Part shown: piece after piece, positions 20,659 to 28,186 of the stretch
Position numbering within the stretch: the first letter of the stretch is position 1
Layout of the letters: every line of letters starts with the position of its first letter
The notes under the pieces: generated by a model
The model's input: the letters and a program-made list of their open reading frames with translations, nothing else
What the model was told of the DNA's origin: nothing
Databases searched by the model: none
Made by a program: the position numbers and the translations under genes
Source: Rhodocyclales bacterium GT-UBC
GTDB taxonomy: Bacteria; Pseudomonadota; Gammaproteobacteria; Burkholderiales; Rhodocyclaceae
Length of the DNA: 64,000 bases
Direction of reading: 5' to 3'
Assembly: GCA_003583745.1 (NCBI GenBank)
Contig: QXPY01000005.1
Span: 62,001-126,000, forward strand

Positions 20659-21786
20659 TTACTTCAACTTGGCGAGCGCTTCAGCAAGGTGCAACACCGT
20701 TCTTTCAATATCATGAAGCTTGTCGAGCCCGAACAGGCCGACCCGGAATGTCCGGTAGTCGGCCGGCTCGTCGCATTGCAACGGCACCCCGGCCGCCGTC
20801 TGCAGGCCTAGTCCGATGAATTTCTTGCCCGTCTGGATTTCCGGATCTTCGGTATAACTGACGACCACGCCCGGCGCCGCAAAGCCATCGGCAGCGACGC
20901 TCGGATAGCCCTGAGCGGCAAGCAAGGCGCGCACCCGGTCACCCAAGGCTTGCTGCTCGTCACGGATTTTCTCGAAACCGTAGCTTTCCATCTCCAGCAT
21001 GGTGTCGCGCAACTTGACCAGCGCATCGGTCGGCATCGTGGCGTGATAGGCATGACCACCGCCCTCGTAGGCTTCCATGATCTGCAGCCATTTCTTCAGG
21101 TCGCAGGCAAAACTGGTGCTGGTCGTCGCCTCGATCCGGGCCCGCGCCCGTTCGCCCAGCATCACCAGGGCGCCACAGGGAGAAGCGCTCCACCCCTTCT
21201 GCGGCGCACTGATCAGGACATCAACGCCAGCCGTCTCCATATCGACCCAGATGGCACCGGAAGCAATGCAGTCGAGCACGAACAAGCCATCCACTTCACG
21301 CACGGCATTAGCCACCGCGCGCACATAGTCGGGCGGCAAAATCATCCCGGAAGCCGTTTCAACATGCGGCGCGAAAACGACGGCCGGCTTTTCGCGGCGA
21401 ATGGTCGCCACCACCTCGTCAATCGGCGGCGGCGCAAATGGCGCCTGCGGCCGATCGGCAATCCGGCGCGCCTTGAGCACGATGCTTTCGGAAGGGATGC
21501 GTCCCATCTCGAAAATCTGCGTCCAGCGGAAGCTGAACCAGCCATTGCGGATGACCAGGCATTTCCGGTCGGTGGCGAACTGACGTGCCACGGCCTCCAT
21601 GCCGAACGTGCCGCTGCCCGGCACGACGATGGCGGCCTTGGCGTGATAAACCTGTTTGAGGATACGGGAAATGTCGCGCATGACGCCCTGGAAGGACTGC
21701 GACATGTGATTCAAAGCGCGGTCGGTATAGACCACAGAATATTCAAGCAAACCTTCAGGATCGACGGCGGGCAACAAACTGGACAT
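20659..21786 (-). CDS. Class V aminotransferase (alanine-glyoxylate/serine-pyruvate type)
   Basis: 375 residues. The fold-type I PLP signature is SAPQKGWSASPCG with the Schiff-base Lys; VPGSGTFGMEA near 62 is the phosphate-binding region and the PLP-contacting Asp is in VLDCIASGAIW. It resembles alanine/serine-glyoxylate aminotransferases and the PucG-like ureidoglycine-glyoxylate aminotransferase branch; the donor cannot be told from sequence alone. The start at 21786 has GGAG at a suitable distance; the frame extends further upstream into the alpha-E gene without family similarity. It lies between the two ATP-grasp/alpha-E operons on the same strand, 118 bases after the alpha-E gene, with no clear terminator between. 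Confidence 0.85.
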   Translation of the reverse strand: MSSLLPAVDPEGLLEYSVVYTDRALNHMSQSFQGVMRDISRILKQVYHAKAAIVVPGSGTFGMEAVARQFATDRKCLVIRNGWFSFRWTQIFEMGRIPSESIVLKARRIADRPQAPFAPPPIDEVVATIRREKPAVVFAPHVETASGMILPPDYVRAVANAVREVDGLFVLDCIASGAIWVDMETAGVDVLISAPQKGWSASPCGALVMLGERARARIEATTSTSFACDLKKWLQIMEAYEGGGHAYHATMPTDALVKLRDTMLEMESYGFEKIRDEQQALGDRVRALLAAQGYPSVAADGFAAPGVVVSYTEDPEIQTGKKFIGLGLQTAAGVPLQCDEPADYRTFRVGLFGLDKLHDIERTVLHLAEALAKLK

Positions 21787-21904
21787 GGGCAACTCCGGCA
21801 GGGATTGAATCGTCTGAAACGACGGACCCGTGCAGCATAACGCCAAGCTACACGGGTTCCAACCCTGCTCACCGGCCGTCGATGCTTCGCCGGCCGTTCC
21901 TGGT

Positions 21905-22852
21905 TCAGGCCGCTTCGGCCAGCGGCACCAGGAAGTCCTTGCTGATCCCATCACCCAGGATGTAGATGCGATCCATGAAGTCGGTCAGCCATTCGTGCAA
22001 GCCCTGGGCCAGAATATCCTCGACCCGGGCGTAATGCAGTTGTGCATGCAGCAGGCCGGCCTGGCGCTGGGTTTCGCCGGAATGTCGGTTGGCGATCAGC
22101 TCCAGATTCTTGACCACGCCATTCATGCAGAAATGCAACGAACGCGGCATGTCGTCACGCAGAATCAGCAGTTCGGCCACCCGTTCCGGCGTAATGACGT
22201 CGCGGTAAGCCTTGCGATAGACCTCGAAGGCCGAAACGGAGCGCAGCAAGGCCCCCCACTGATAGAAGTCGGTGGCACCTTCATCGCCATGCGGACGCAG
22301 CACGTGGTATTTGACGTCCAGGATGCGTGCCGTGTTGTCGGCCCGTTCGAGCAAGGTACCGAGCCGGATGAAATGGTAGGACTCATCCTGCAGCAGCGTG
22401 CCCAGCGTGGTTCCGCGCGACAGCGAGGAGCGCATCTTGACCCACTCGAAGAATTCGCCGATGCCGGCATTGAAGATTTCTTCAAAGGTCCGGTCGCGCG
22501 CTTCAAGCCAGGTGAAATTAAGCGTCTCCCACATCTCGGAGGTGACCGTGCCACGGACCGCATGCGCATTCTCGCGCGCCATGCGCAGGCAGCTGTAGAT
22601 CGACGAGTAGTTGTCGGCGTCCCGAACCATGAAGCGCAAGACATTCTCGGCATTGACCGTGTCGTACTTGGCGGAAAATGCTTCATCGAGACTGTTCAAG
22701 GTGATGATCGCACGCCAGTTCTGGTTGGCCGCTTCTTCCGACTGCGGCACCATCGACATTTGCCAGGTGACGTCGAGCAGGCGGGCCAGGTTCTCGGCCC
22801 GCTCGATATAGCGGGACATCCAGAAAAGGTGATCGGCAGTACGCGATAGCAT
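21905..22852 (-). CDS. Alpha-E domain protein (DUF403)
   Basis: 315 residues, almost entirely predicted helical, starting MLSRTADHLFWMSRYIER and matching the alpha-E family over its full length. It is homologous to the C-terminal half of the fusion at 14535-17054. No enzymatic motif is known for the family; it occurs almost always beside a circularly permuted ATP-grasp gene and a transglutaminase, so it is probably an obligate partner of the ligase. The ATG lies 3 bases after the stop of the ATP-grasp gene, so the two are co-translated. Confidence 0.9.
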   Translation of the reverse strand: MLSRTADHLFWMSRYIERAENLARLLDVTWQMSMVPQSEEAANQNWRAIITLNSLDEAFSAKYDTVNAENVLRFMVRDADNYSSIYSCLRMARENAHAVRGTVTSEMWETLNFTWLEARDRTFEEIFNAGIGEFFEWVKMRSSLSRGTTLGTLLQDESYHFIRLGTLLERADNTARILDVKYHVLRPHGDEGATDFYQWGALLRSVSAFEVYRKAYRDVITPERVAELLILRDDMPRSLHFCMNGVVKNLELIANRHSGETQRQAGLLHAQLHYARVEDILAQGLHEWLTDFMDRIYILGDGISKDFLVPLAEAA

Positions 22853-22855
22853 GTC

Positions 22856-24268
22856 TTAATCCTCCAGAACCCAAGTGTCTTTGGTACCGCCGCCCTGCGA
22901 CGAATTCACCACCAGCGAGCCCTTGGTCAGGGCAACCCGGGTCAGGCCGCCGGGCACCATGTTCACGCACTCGCCGGACGACAGCACGAAGGGGCGCAAG
23001 TCGAGATGGCGCGGCGCAATGCCTTCCTCGACAAAAGTCGGGCAGTTGGACAGGGCCAAGGTGGGCTGGCCGATGTAACCGTCAGGCTTGGCGATCAGCA
23101 ATTTGCGGAAATGCTCGATCTGCTCCTTGGTCGAGGCCGGACCGACCAGCATGCCGTAGCCGCCGGCACCATGGACTTCCTTGACGACCAGTTCGGGCAG
23201 ATGCGCCAGCACGTATTCGAGGTCGTCCTTCTTGCGACACATGTAGGTCGGCACGTTGTTCAGCTTCGGCTCTTCGCCGAGATAGAAGCGGATCATGTCC
23301 GGCACATAGGGGTAGATCGACTTGTCGTCGGCAACGCCGGTACCGATGGCATTGGCCAGGGTCACATTACCGGCCTGATAGGCGCGCAGGATACCCGGGA
23401 TGCCCAGCGTCGAATCGGCACGAAATGCCTGCGGGTCGAGATAGTCGTCATCGATCCGGCGATAGATCACATCGACGCGCTGCGGCCCTTGCGTCGTCTG
23501 CATGTAGACGACTTCATCCTTGACGAAGAGATCACGCCCCTCGACAAGTTCGACCCCCATCTGCTGCGCCAGGAAGGTGTGTTCGAAATAGGCGCTGTTG
23601 TAGGCGCCCGGCGTCAGCACCACAACCGTCGGGTTGCTGACCCCCTTCGGCGAAACGGCCCGCAGTTTTTCCAGCAGCATGTCCGGGTAATGCTGCACGG
23701 GAGCGACCTTGTGCTTGGCAAACAACTCGGGGAAGAGGCGCATCATCATCTTGCGATCTTCCAGCATGTAGGACACGCCGGAAGGGACGCGCAGATTGTC
23801 CTCGAGAACATAGAACTCGCCAGCCCCGGCCCGCACGATGTCGACGCCGGCAATATGGGCATAAATGCCGCCGGGCACATCGACCCCCTGCATCACCGGT
23901 CGGTACTGGGCATTGTTCAGCACCTGCTCGGCGGGAATCTTGCCTGCCTTGAGGATTTCCTGATTGTGATAGACGTCGTGCAGGAACATGTTCAAGGCCT
24001 TGACGCGCTGCCGCAGCCCGGACTGCAAGGCCTTCCATTCCGCCGACGGAATGATCCGGGGCACGATATCGAACGGAATCAGGCGCTCCTTGCCGGCCTC
24101 CTCGCCATACACCGCGAAGGTGATGCCAACCCGGTGAAAAGCCAGATCGGCCTCTGCTCGCTTGCGCGCAATGCGCTCGGGCGGGGTCGATTTGAGCCAG
24201 TCGTCGTAACGCTGGTAGTGAGCGCGGACGCCGCCGTTGGCGTCCATCATTTCGTTGTAGAAGTTCAT
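22856..24268 (-). CDS. Circularly permuted type 2 ATP-grasp protein
   Basis: 470 residues, full-length match to the DUF404/DUF407 ATP-grasp family: VPSGVSYMLEDRKMM, LTPGAYNSAYFEHTF, the acidic motif RRIDDDYLDP, LANAIGTGVADDK and VKEVHGAGGYGM. It is paralogous to the N-terminal half of the fusion protein at 14535-17054. Predicted to be an ATP-dependent amidoligase; substrate unknown. I chose the ATG at 24268 (MNFYNEMMDANGG) because an upstream extension to 24337 would run across the sigma-54-like promoter. Weak ribosome site. First gene of a two-gene operon with alpha-E. Confidence 0.9.
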   Translation of the reverse strand: MNFYNEMMDANGGVRAHYQRYDDWLKSTPPERIARKRAEADLAFHRVGITFAVYGEEAGKERLIPFDIVPRIIPSAEWKALQSGLRQRVKALNMFLHDVYHNQEILKAGKIPAEQVLNNAQYRPVMQGVDVPGGIYAHIAGVDIVRAGAGEFYVLEDNLRVPSGVSYMLEDRKMMMRLFPELFAKHKVAPVQHYPDMLLEKLRAVSPKGVSNPTVVVLTPGAYNSAYFEHTFLAQQMGVELVEGRDLFVKDEVVYMQTTQGPQRVDVIYRRIDDDYLDPQAFRADSTLGIPGILRAYQAGNVTLANAIGTGVADDKSIYPYVPDMIRFYLGEEPKLNNVPTYMCRKKDDLEYVLAHLPELVVKEVHGAGGYGMLVGPASTKEQIEHFRKLLIAKPDGYIGQPTLALSNCPTFVEEGIAPRHLDLRPFVLSSGECVNMVPGGLTRVALTKGSLVVNSSQGGGTKDTWVLED

Positions 24269-24307
24269 AGTGGACTCGTCGCTGAGGGATGCTCTCGAAT
24301 GGAATTC

Positions 24308-24323
24308 AGCAGGTTCCATGCCA
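24308..24323 (-). promoter_or_regulatory. Candidate sigma-54 promoter of the ATP-grasp/alpha-E operon
   Basis: On the minus strand the sequence is TGGCATGGAACCTGCT, close to the consensus TGGCACG-N4-TTGC(A/T): the GG (24322-24321) and GC (24310-24309) are exactly 10 bases apart, and 6 of 7 bases of the -24 element and 4 of 5 of the -12 element match. Transcription would start near 24297, about 29 bases before the ATG at 24268. This is the stronger of the two sigma-54-like sites in the window. Confidence 0.6.
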
Positions 24324-24375
24324 CAAGCAAAAATCACAACAAATCAGTGCATTAACCGAAGGCACAATCCAGGTG

Positions 24376-24412
24376 CGCACCGCTTCGGTGCAAATCAGGT
24401 CAAACTGGTGCA
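24376..24412. promoter_or_regulatory. Two NtrC-like sites upstream of the ATP-grasp/alpha-E operon
   Basis: 24376-24392 reads CGCACCGCTTCGGTGCA, a 17-base dyad matching TGCACCA-N3-TGGTGCA at 11 of 14 defined positions. A perfect right half site TGGTGCA follows at 24406-24412 with a poor left half. The pair sits 54-90 bases upstream of the -24 element at 24322, a standard NtrC enhancer position. The 204-base gap 24269-24472 otherwise holds only the promoter and the thiolase terminator. Confidence 0.45.
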
Positions 24413-24415
24413 AAT

Positions 24416-24448
24416 AAAAAACCCACCGGATCGCTCCGATGGGTTTTT
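24416..24448 (-). terminator. Rho-independent terminator of the thiolase gene
   Basis: The hairpin arms ACCCA/TGGGT and CGGA/TCCG close a short loop and are flanked by A/T runs (AAAAAA on the left, TTTTT on the right). Read leftward it ends in a T-rich tract about 25 bases beyond the bktB-like stop. The symmetry would let it work in both directions. Confidence 0.75.
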
Positions 24449-24472
24449 GTGCATCGCAACAGCCTGACTGGA

Positions 24473-25654
24473 TCAGGCGCGCTCGAAAATGACCGCGATC
24501 CCTTGGCCACCACCGATACACATCGTCACCAGGCAGTACTTGCCGCCGATCCGTTCCAGTTCGTACAGCGCCTTGGTGGCGATGAAGGCACCGGAGCAGC
24601 CAACCGGGTGACCCAGGGCGATGGCACCACCATTCGGGTTGGTCTTGGCCGGATCGAGGCCGAGCACCTTGGAAACCGACAGCGCCTGGGCGGCAAAGGC
24701 TTCGTTGGACTCGATGACATCCATCTGATCCAGCGTCAGACCAGCCTTCTTCAGGGCCAGTTTGGTCGCCGGAATCGGGCCTTCGCCCATGACGTCGTTC
24801 GGCACGCCGGCAACGGCGTAGGAAACCATGCGGGCCATCGCCTTGTAACCGGACTTGGCAGCCACATCTGCGGCAGCCAGCACGAAGAAGGCGGCACCAT
24901 CGTTGATGCCCGAAGCATTACCGGCCGTGACGGTACCGTCCTTCTTGAAGGCCGGCTTCATTTTGGCCAGGGCTTCGATGGTGGTACCACGCTTGACGTA
25001 CTCGTCGGTATCGAAGACCACTTCACCTTTCTTGGTCTGCTTGACGATCGGGAAAATCTGCGACTTGAAATGGCCTGCATCAATAGCCGCTGCAGCACGA
25101 CGCTGTGACTCGACCGCAAAGGCATCCTGCTCTTCACGGGTGATGCCGTGCTTGGCGGCCAGGTTTTCGGCGGTGATCCCCATATGACCAACGCCAAACG
25201 GGTCGGTCAGCACAGCCACCATGGAGTCGATGGCCTTGGTGTCGCCCATGCGGGCACCGCTACGCAGTGCCGGCATCAGGTAGGCGGCCTTGGACATGAC
25301 TTCAACGCCGCCGCCAATACCGATATCGGCATCGCCCAGCATGATGTTCTGGGCAGTGGTCACAATGCCTTGCAGACCGGAAGCACAGAGGCGGGAAACC
25401 TGCATCGCGACAGACTCCATCGGCAGACCAGCCTGGATGGAGGCAACGCGGGAGGCATAGGCATAACGGGAATCGGTCGGCATCGTCGTGCCAACGGTGA
25501 CATAACTGATTTGCTGGGGATCAACACCAGAACGGGAAACCGCTTCCTTCATCACGACGCCGGCCAGCTCGCTGGTTTCGAAGTCGGCCAGGGAACCACC
25601 GAAAGAACCGATAGCGGAACGAACTGCGCTCAGAACGACAACTTCTCTGCTCAT
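24473..25654 (-). CDS. bktB: Acetyl-CoA C-acyltransferase (beta-ketothiolase)
   Basis: 393 residues, the usual length of biosynthetic thiolases, which condense or cleave acyl-CoAs. The nucleophilic Cys is in SRLCASGLQG (~90), the general-base His in AIALGHPVGCSG (~350) and the second Cys in TMCIGGGQG (~380). The N-terminus (MSREVVVLSAVRSAIGSFGGS) and MCIGGGQGIAVIFE tail resemble BktB of Cupriavidus, a ketothiolase used in polyhydroxyalkanoate synthesis and 3-oxoacyl-CoA breakdown; phaA or a degradative thiolase is possible. The start at 25654 follows a strong AGGAGG site. It lies 23 bases after the CobD/CbiB-like gene and is followed by a terminator. Confidence 0.9.
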   Translation of the reverse strand: MSREVVVLSAVRSAIGSFGGSLADFETSELAGVVMKEAVSRSGVDPQQISYVTVGTTMPTDSRYAYASRVASIQAGLPMESVAMQVSRLCASGLQGIVTTAQNIMLGDADIGIGGGVEVMSKAAYLMPALRSGARMGDTKAIDSMVAVLTDPFGVGHMGITAENLAAKHGITREEQDAFAVESQRRAAAAIDAGHFKSQIFPIVKQTKKGEVVFDTDEYVKRGTTIEALAKMKPAFKKDGTVTAGNASGINDGAAFFVLAAADVAAKSGYKAMARMVSYAVAGVPNDVMGEGPIPATKLALKKAGLTLDQMDVIESNEAFAAQALSVSKVLGLDPAKTNPNGGAIALGHPVGCSGAFIATKALYELERIGGKYCLVTMCIGGGQGIAVIFERA

Positions 25655-25677
25655 GAAAACCTCCTGATAAGAATTAT

Positions 25678-26601
25678 TCAGCCCACCAGACTGGCAAGCC
25701 CCAACAAAAACAGCAACAACATCCATAGTACCGTGGCACGCCAGACCAGGCCGACGGCACTTTGCATGAAATCGGCATCCGCCTGATCCCCAACCCCCAA
25801 GGCAGCACGGTCGGTAACCTCCAACCCTTCCACCACAGGCATGCCAAGCTGGACGCCCAAGGCACCCGCACCAGCCGCCAGAACAATACCAAGGTCGCGA
25901 TCAGGCCACTGACTGGCCTGGGTACGCCAGCAATAAATGGCATCTTCGAAATCGCCAACGATGGCAAACGCCGACGCAGTTACCCGTAAAGGCAGCCAGT
26001 CGATGATACCGAAAATGAAGCGTGAGAACGCCGAGAAATGATCGTTATCGATCACATCTGTTTCCTGCCAGCGACGGCTGATTTCCAAGGACAAGCGGTA
26101 AAGCAAGGCTCCGCATGGCCCGGGCAACAAGACAAACCATAACAACACCGCAAACACATGCCGGTGCGAAGCCACCAGCGCCTGTTCGATAGCCAATCGC
26201 GCAACATCTTCCGCCCCGAGACCTTCGGTCGAACGCCCCAGCCACTGGGCCAGCAAGCTTCGAGCTTGCCCCCCATTACCTGCCCGCAAGGCAATCAGAA
26301 TTTCGCTGAAATGGTGGCTGAACTGACGAAAACCCATGGTCAGGTAAAGAACACCGACATTCAAAACCCATCCCAAGACAGGATGAACGGAATACAGCGT
26401 AATGTAGAGTCCACATACCGCCAGCACAGGCAGCAATACCGCAACGCACCACGCCACGACGCCGTGGCGGAACTCTCCGGCATTGAATCGAGACTCGATA
26501 AAATCAGCCCACACAGCAAGTGGCTCGGCCACGATGCGACGGTAATGCAAAGGCTGCAGCTGCTCGATGAGAAAAACTGCTATCAGCGAGAGAAGACTCA
26601 T
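25678..26601 (-). CDS. CobD/CbiB-family membrane protein (AmpE-like)
   Basis: 307 residues with several hydrophobic segments (near 1-12, 50-90, 148-170 and the C-terminus) and the motifs HPVLGWVLN, FSRFIFGIIDWLPLR and FEDAIYCWRTQA, found in the CobD/CbiB/AmpE superfamily. True CbiB makes adenosylcobinamide phosphate, but no other cobalamin gene is nearby, and stand-alone betaproteobacterial copies are usually called regulatory or AmpE-like proteins. Function is therefore open. It lies in a leftward run of genes between the Nudix gene and the thiolase. Confidence 0.75.
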   Translation of the reverse strand: MSLLSLIAVFLIEQLQPLHYRRIVAEPLAVWADFIESRFNAGEFRHGVVAWCVAVLLPVLAVCGLYITLYSVHPVLGWVLNVGVLYLTMGFRQFSHHFSEILIALRAGNGGQARSLLAQWLGRSTEGLGAEDVARLAIEQALVASHRHVFAVLLWFVLLPGPCGALLYRLSLEISRRWQETDVIDNDHFSAFSRFIFGIIDWLPLRVTASAFAIVGDFEDAIYCWRTQASQWPDRDLGIVLAAGAGALGVQLGMPVVEGLEVTDRAALGVGDQADADFMQSAVGLVWRATVLWMLLLFLLGLASLVG

Positions 26602-26669
26602 TTGGGGCCGCTTATTGCCGTAATCGGCTTATATTGATTGATGAAGCAAAGTGCCACCTTACCACAAGG

Positions 26670-27263
26670 TCATCCGGACTGTCGTCCAAGACGCTCAACC
26701 AGAGAACGAATCATGCCGGCGGTCGCTCCCCAGATAAAGTAATCGCCGTAAGGCATGGCGTAATAACTGCGCAAGGCGCCCCGATAATGCAATGACTGAC
26801 GCTGGTGATTTGCCGTATCAAGCAGAAAATCGAGCGGCACCTCGAACGCCTCGGCAACCTCGAAAGGGTCCAGACTAAGCTCGAAAGGTGGGCGCACCAG
26901 CGCAACCACCGGGGTAACCCGGAAACCTGTACCGGTACGGTACTCCGGCAAAAAGCCCAGAACATCGATGTGCCGACGAGCCAATCCGATCTCCTCCTCG
27001 GTCTCCCGCAAAGCGGTATGAACGGGAGACGCGTCATCAGGCTCAACCCGCCCACCAGGAAAGCTGATTTGCCCGGCATGATCGCGCAAATGTGCGGTGC
27101 GCTGGGTTAACAATACGGTATTCCCGCTCTCTCGCGTCACGATCGGGAATAGAACGGCCGCCGGCGTCAGGGCAAGACTTTCCGCTCCTTCCTCCAGAAT
27201 GAATTGGCCTGCTTCAGGCTGATTCAGCAAACTGGCCCGCAAATGTTCCAGATCGACATTCAT
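26670..27263 (-). CDS. CoA pyrophosphatase, Nudix hydrolase (NudL-like)
   Basis: 197 residues. The Nudix box is GGRVEPDD...RETEEEIGL, and upstream of it lies the LLTQR...HAGQISFPGG pattern that marks the coenzyme A diphosphatase branch (UPF0035). These enzymes cleave CoA and acyl-CoA to 4'-phosphopantetheine and 3',5'-ADP. The start ATG at 27263 overlaps the stop of the small upstream gene (ATGA), so translation is coupled. Length is typical of the family. Confidence 0.88.
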   Translation of the reverse strand: MNVDLEHLRASLLNQPEAGQFILEEGAESLALTPAAVLFPIVTRESGNTVLLTQRTAHLRDHAGQISFPGGRVEPDDASPVHTALRETEEEIGLARRHIDVLGFLPEYRTGTGFRVTPVVALVRPPFELSLDPFEVAEAFEVPLDFLLDTANHQRQSLHYRGALRSYYAMPYGDYFIWGATAGMIRSLVERLGRQSG

Positions 27264-27517
27264 GCCGCCTCTGAATCCTCCTCGATTGCGGCATTAACAG
27301 CCGACAGGGCATCTTGCAAGGTTTCTTCCGATAGACAATTGATTGATGTCGCCACGACATCCGCAGCCTCAATCGCTCCGACAGGCAAGCGCTTGCTATC
27401 CAGGCAGGCAATCAAAGCCGCCGCCGCACCGACAACACGCAATATGTCCTGTCGTTCGTTCATCAGCATTTCGAGTTCTCCGCGCAAAAGCGCAATTTCC
27501 TGATCACGTTGTGGCAT
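27260..27517 (-). CDS. Small conserved-type protein of unknown function
   Basis: 85 residues: a charged, probably coiled-coil N-terminus (MPQRDQEIALLRGELEMLMNE), a central Ala/Leu-rich stretch and an acidic tail (EEDSEAA). I do not recognise the family. It is likely a real gene: it overlaps the start of the CoA pyrophosphatase by four bases (ATGA), sits 9 bases after the aspartic protease stop, and its codon use looks like that of its neighbours. A scaffolding or regulatory role would be speculation. Confidence 0.65.
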   Translation of the reverse strand: MPQRDQEIALLRGELEMLMNERQDILRVVGAAAALIACLDSKRLPVGAIEAADVVATSINCLSEETLQDALSAVNAAIEEDSEAA

Positions 27518-27526
27518 CTTGCTCTC

Positions 27527-28186
27527 CTAGAATCGTTTTTTAAGTGTCATGGTATTACCGTCCCGCAGCATTTCCATCCGGTTGAGGAAACTCATCCCCA
27601 GGAGAGCCATCGGCATATCGCTCTGATGCACGACGGCATCGACACCATGCAGCGTTACATCGCCAATTCTCACCGTATCCAGCGTTAGCTTGCTCACCAT
27701 GGTCTGGCCATTGGCAGTCTGGGCCATGCCCTTCAAACCGCGATTGAAATCAAGGCCAATCCTACGGGCATCGCTCGCTCCCAAGGAAATCATCGTCGCC
27801 CCGGTATCTACTAAAAAACGAACCGACGTTCCATTGATATTTCCCGTGGTATAGAAATGGCCCTGTGCATCAGCGGACAAAACTATTTTTCCCGAACCAT
27901 CGGCAACCGGTGCACCAATGGCGAGCTGACCGACGCGCAATGGCCGCTTCTTGCCGCCGATTTCAATAACCACCTGATCGCTGGAGACCGAAATCACTTT
28001 GACGCCATCGACACTTTGGCCGGCAGCGACGGCTTGCGGCTCACCACCGTTCACCATCAACATTGCTTTGCTGCCCATTACGCCAGCCAAACCAACCTCC
28101 TGCGCCGTGCCAGCTGCGGAAAATAGGCAGAGCAGGATGGGCGCCGTAAAATAGCGCGATGATTTTCTGGACCAGTCACACAACAT
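27527..28186 (-). CDS. Retropepsin-like aspartic protease (TIGR02281 type)
   Basis: 219 residues. The N-terminus looks like a signal peptide: basic region (DWSRKSSR), hydrophobic core (APILLCLFSAA) and a plausible cleavage at GTA-QEV. The protease domain has the active-site motif VDTGAT followed by SDARRIGLDF, and the conserved LLGMSFLN near the C-terminus, as in clan AA single-domain aspartic proteases. The mature protein is probably periplasmic or membrane-tethered. I chose the ATG at 28186; two earlier in-frame starts (28201, 28219) lie within the divergent amidotransferase gene. The chosen start overlaps that gene's start by two bases. Confidence 0.85.
   Translation of the reverse strand: MLCDWSRKSSRYFTAPILLCLFSAAGTAQEVGLAGVMGSKAMLMVNGGEPQAVAAGQSVDGVKVISVSSDQVVIEIGGKKRPLRVGQLAIGAPVADGSGKIVLSADAQGHFYTTGNINGTSVRFLVDTGATMISLGASDARRIGLDFNRGLKGMAQTANGQTMVSKLTLDTVRIGDVTLHGVDAVVHQSDMPMALLGMSFLNRMEMLRDGNTMTLKKRF

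Noticed and set aside
21838-21895. GC-rich inverted repeats between the alpha-E and aminotransferase genes
   Set aside because: Arms such as CGGCCG are short and self-complementary, and no T tract follows, so I do not call a terminator.
23006-24355. 449-codon plus-strand open frame
   Set aside because: Antisense to the ATP-grasp gene and across its promoter; composition is that of a shadow frame.
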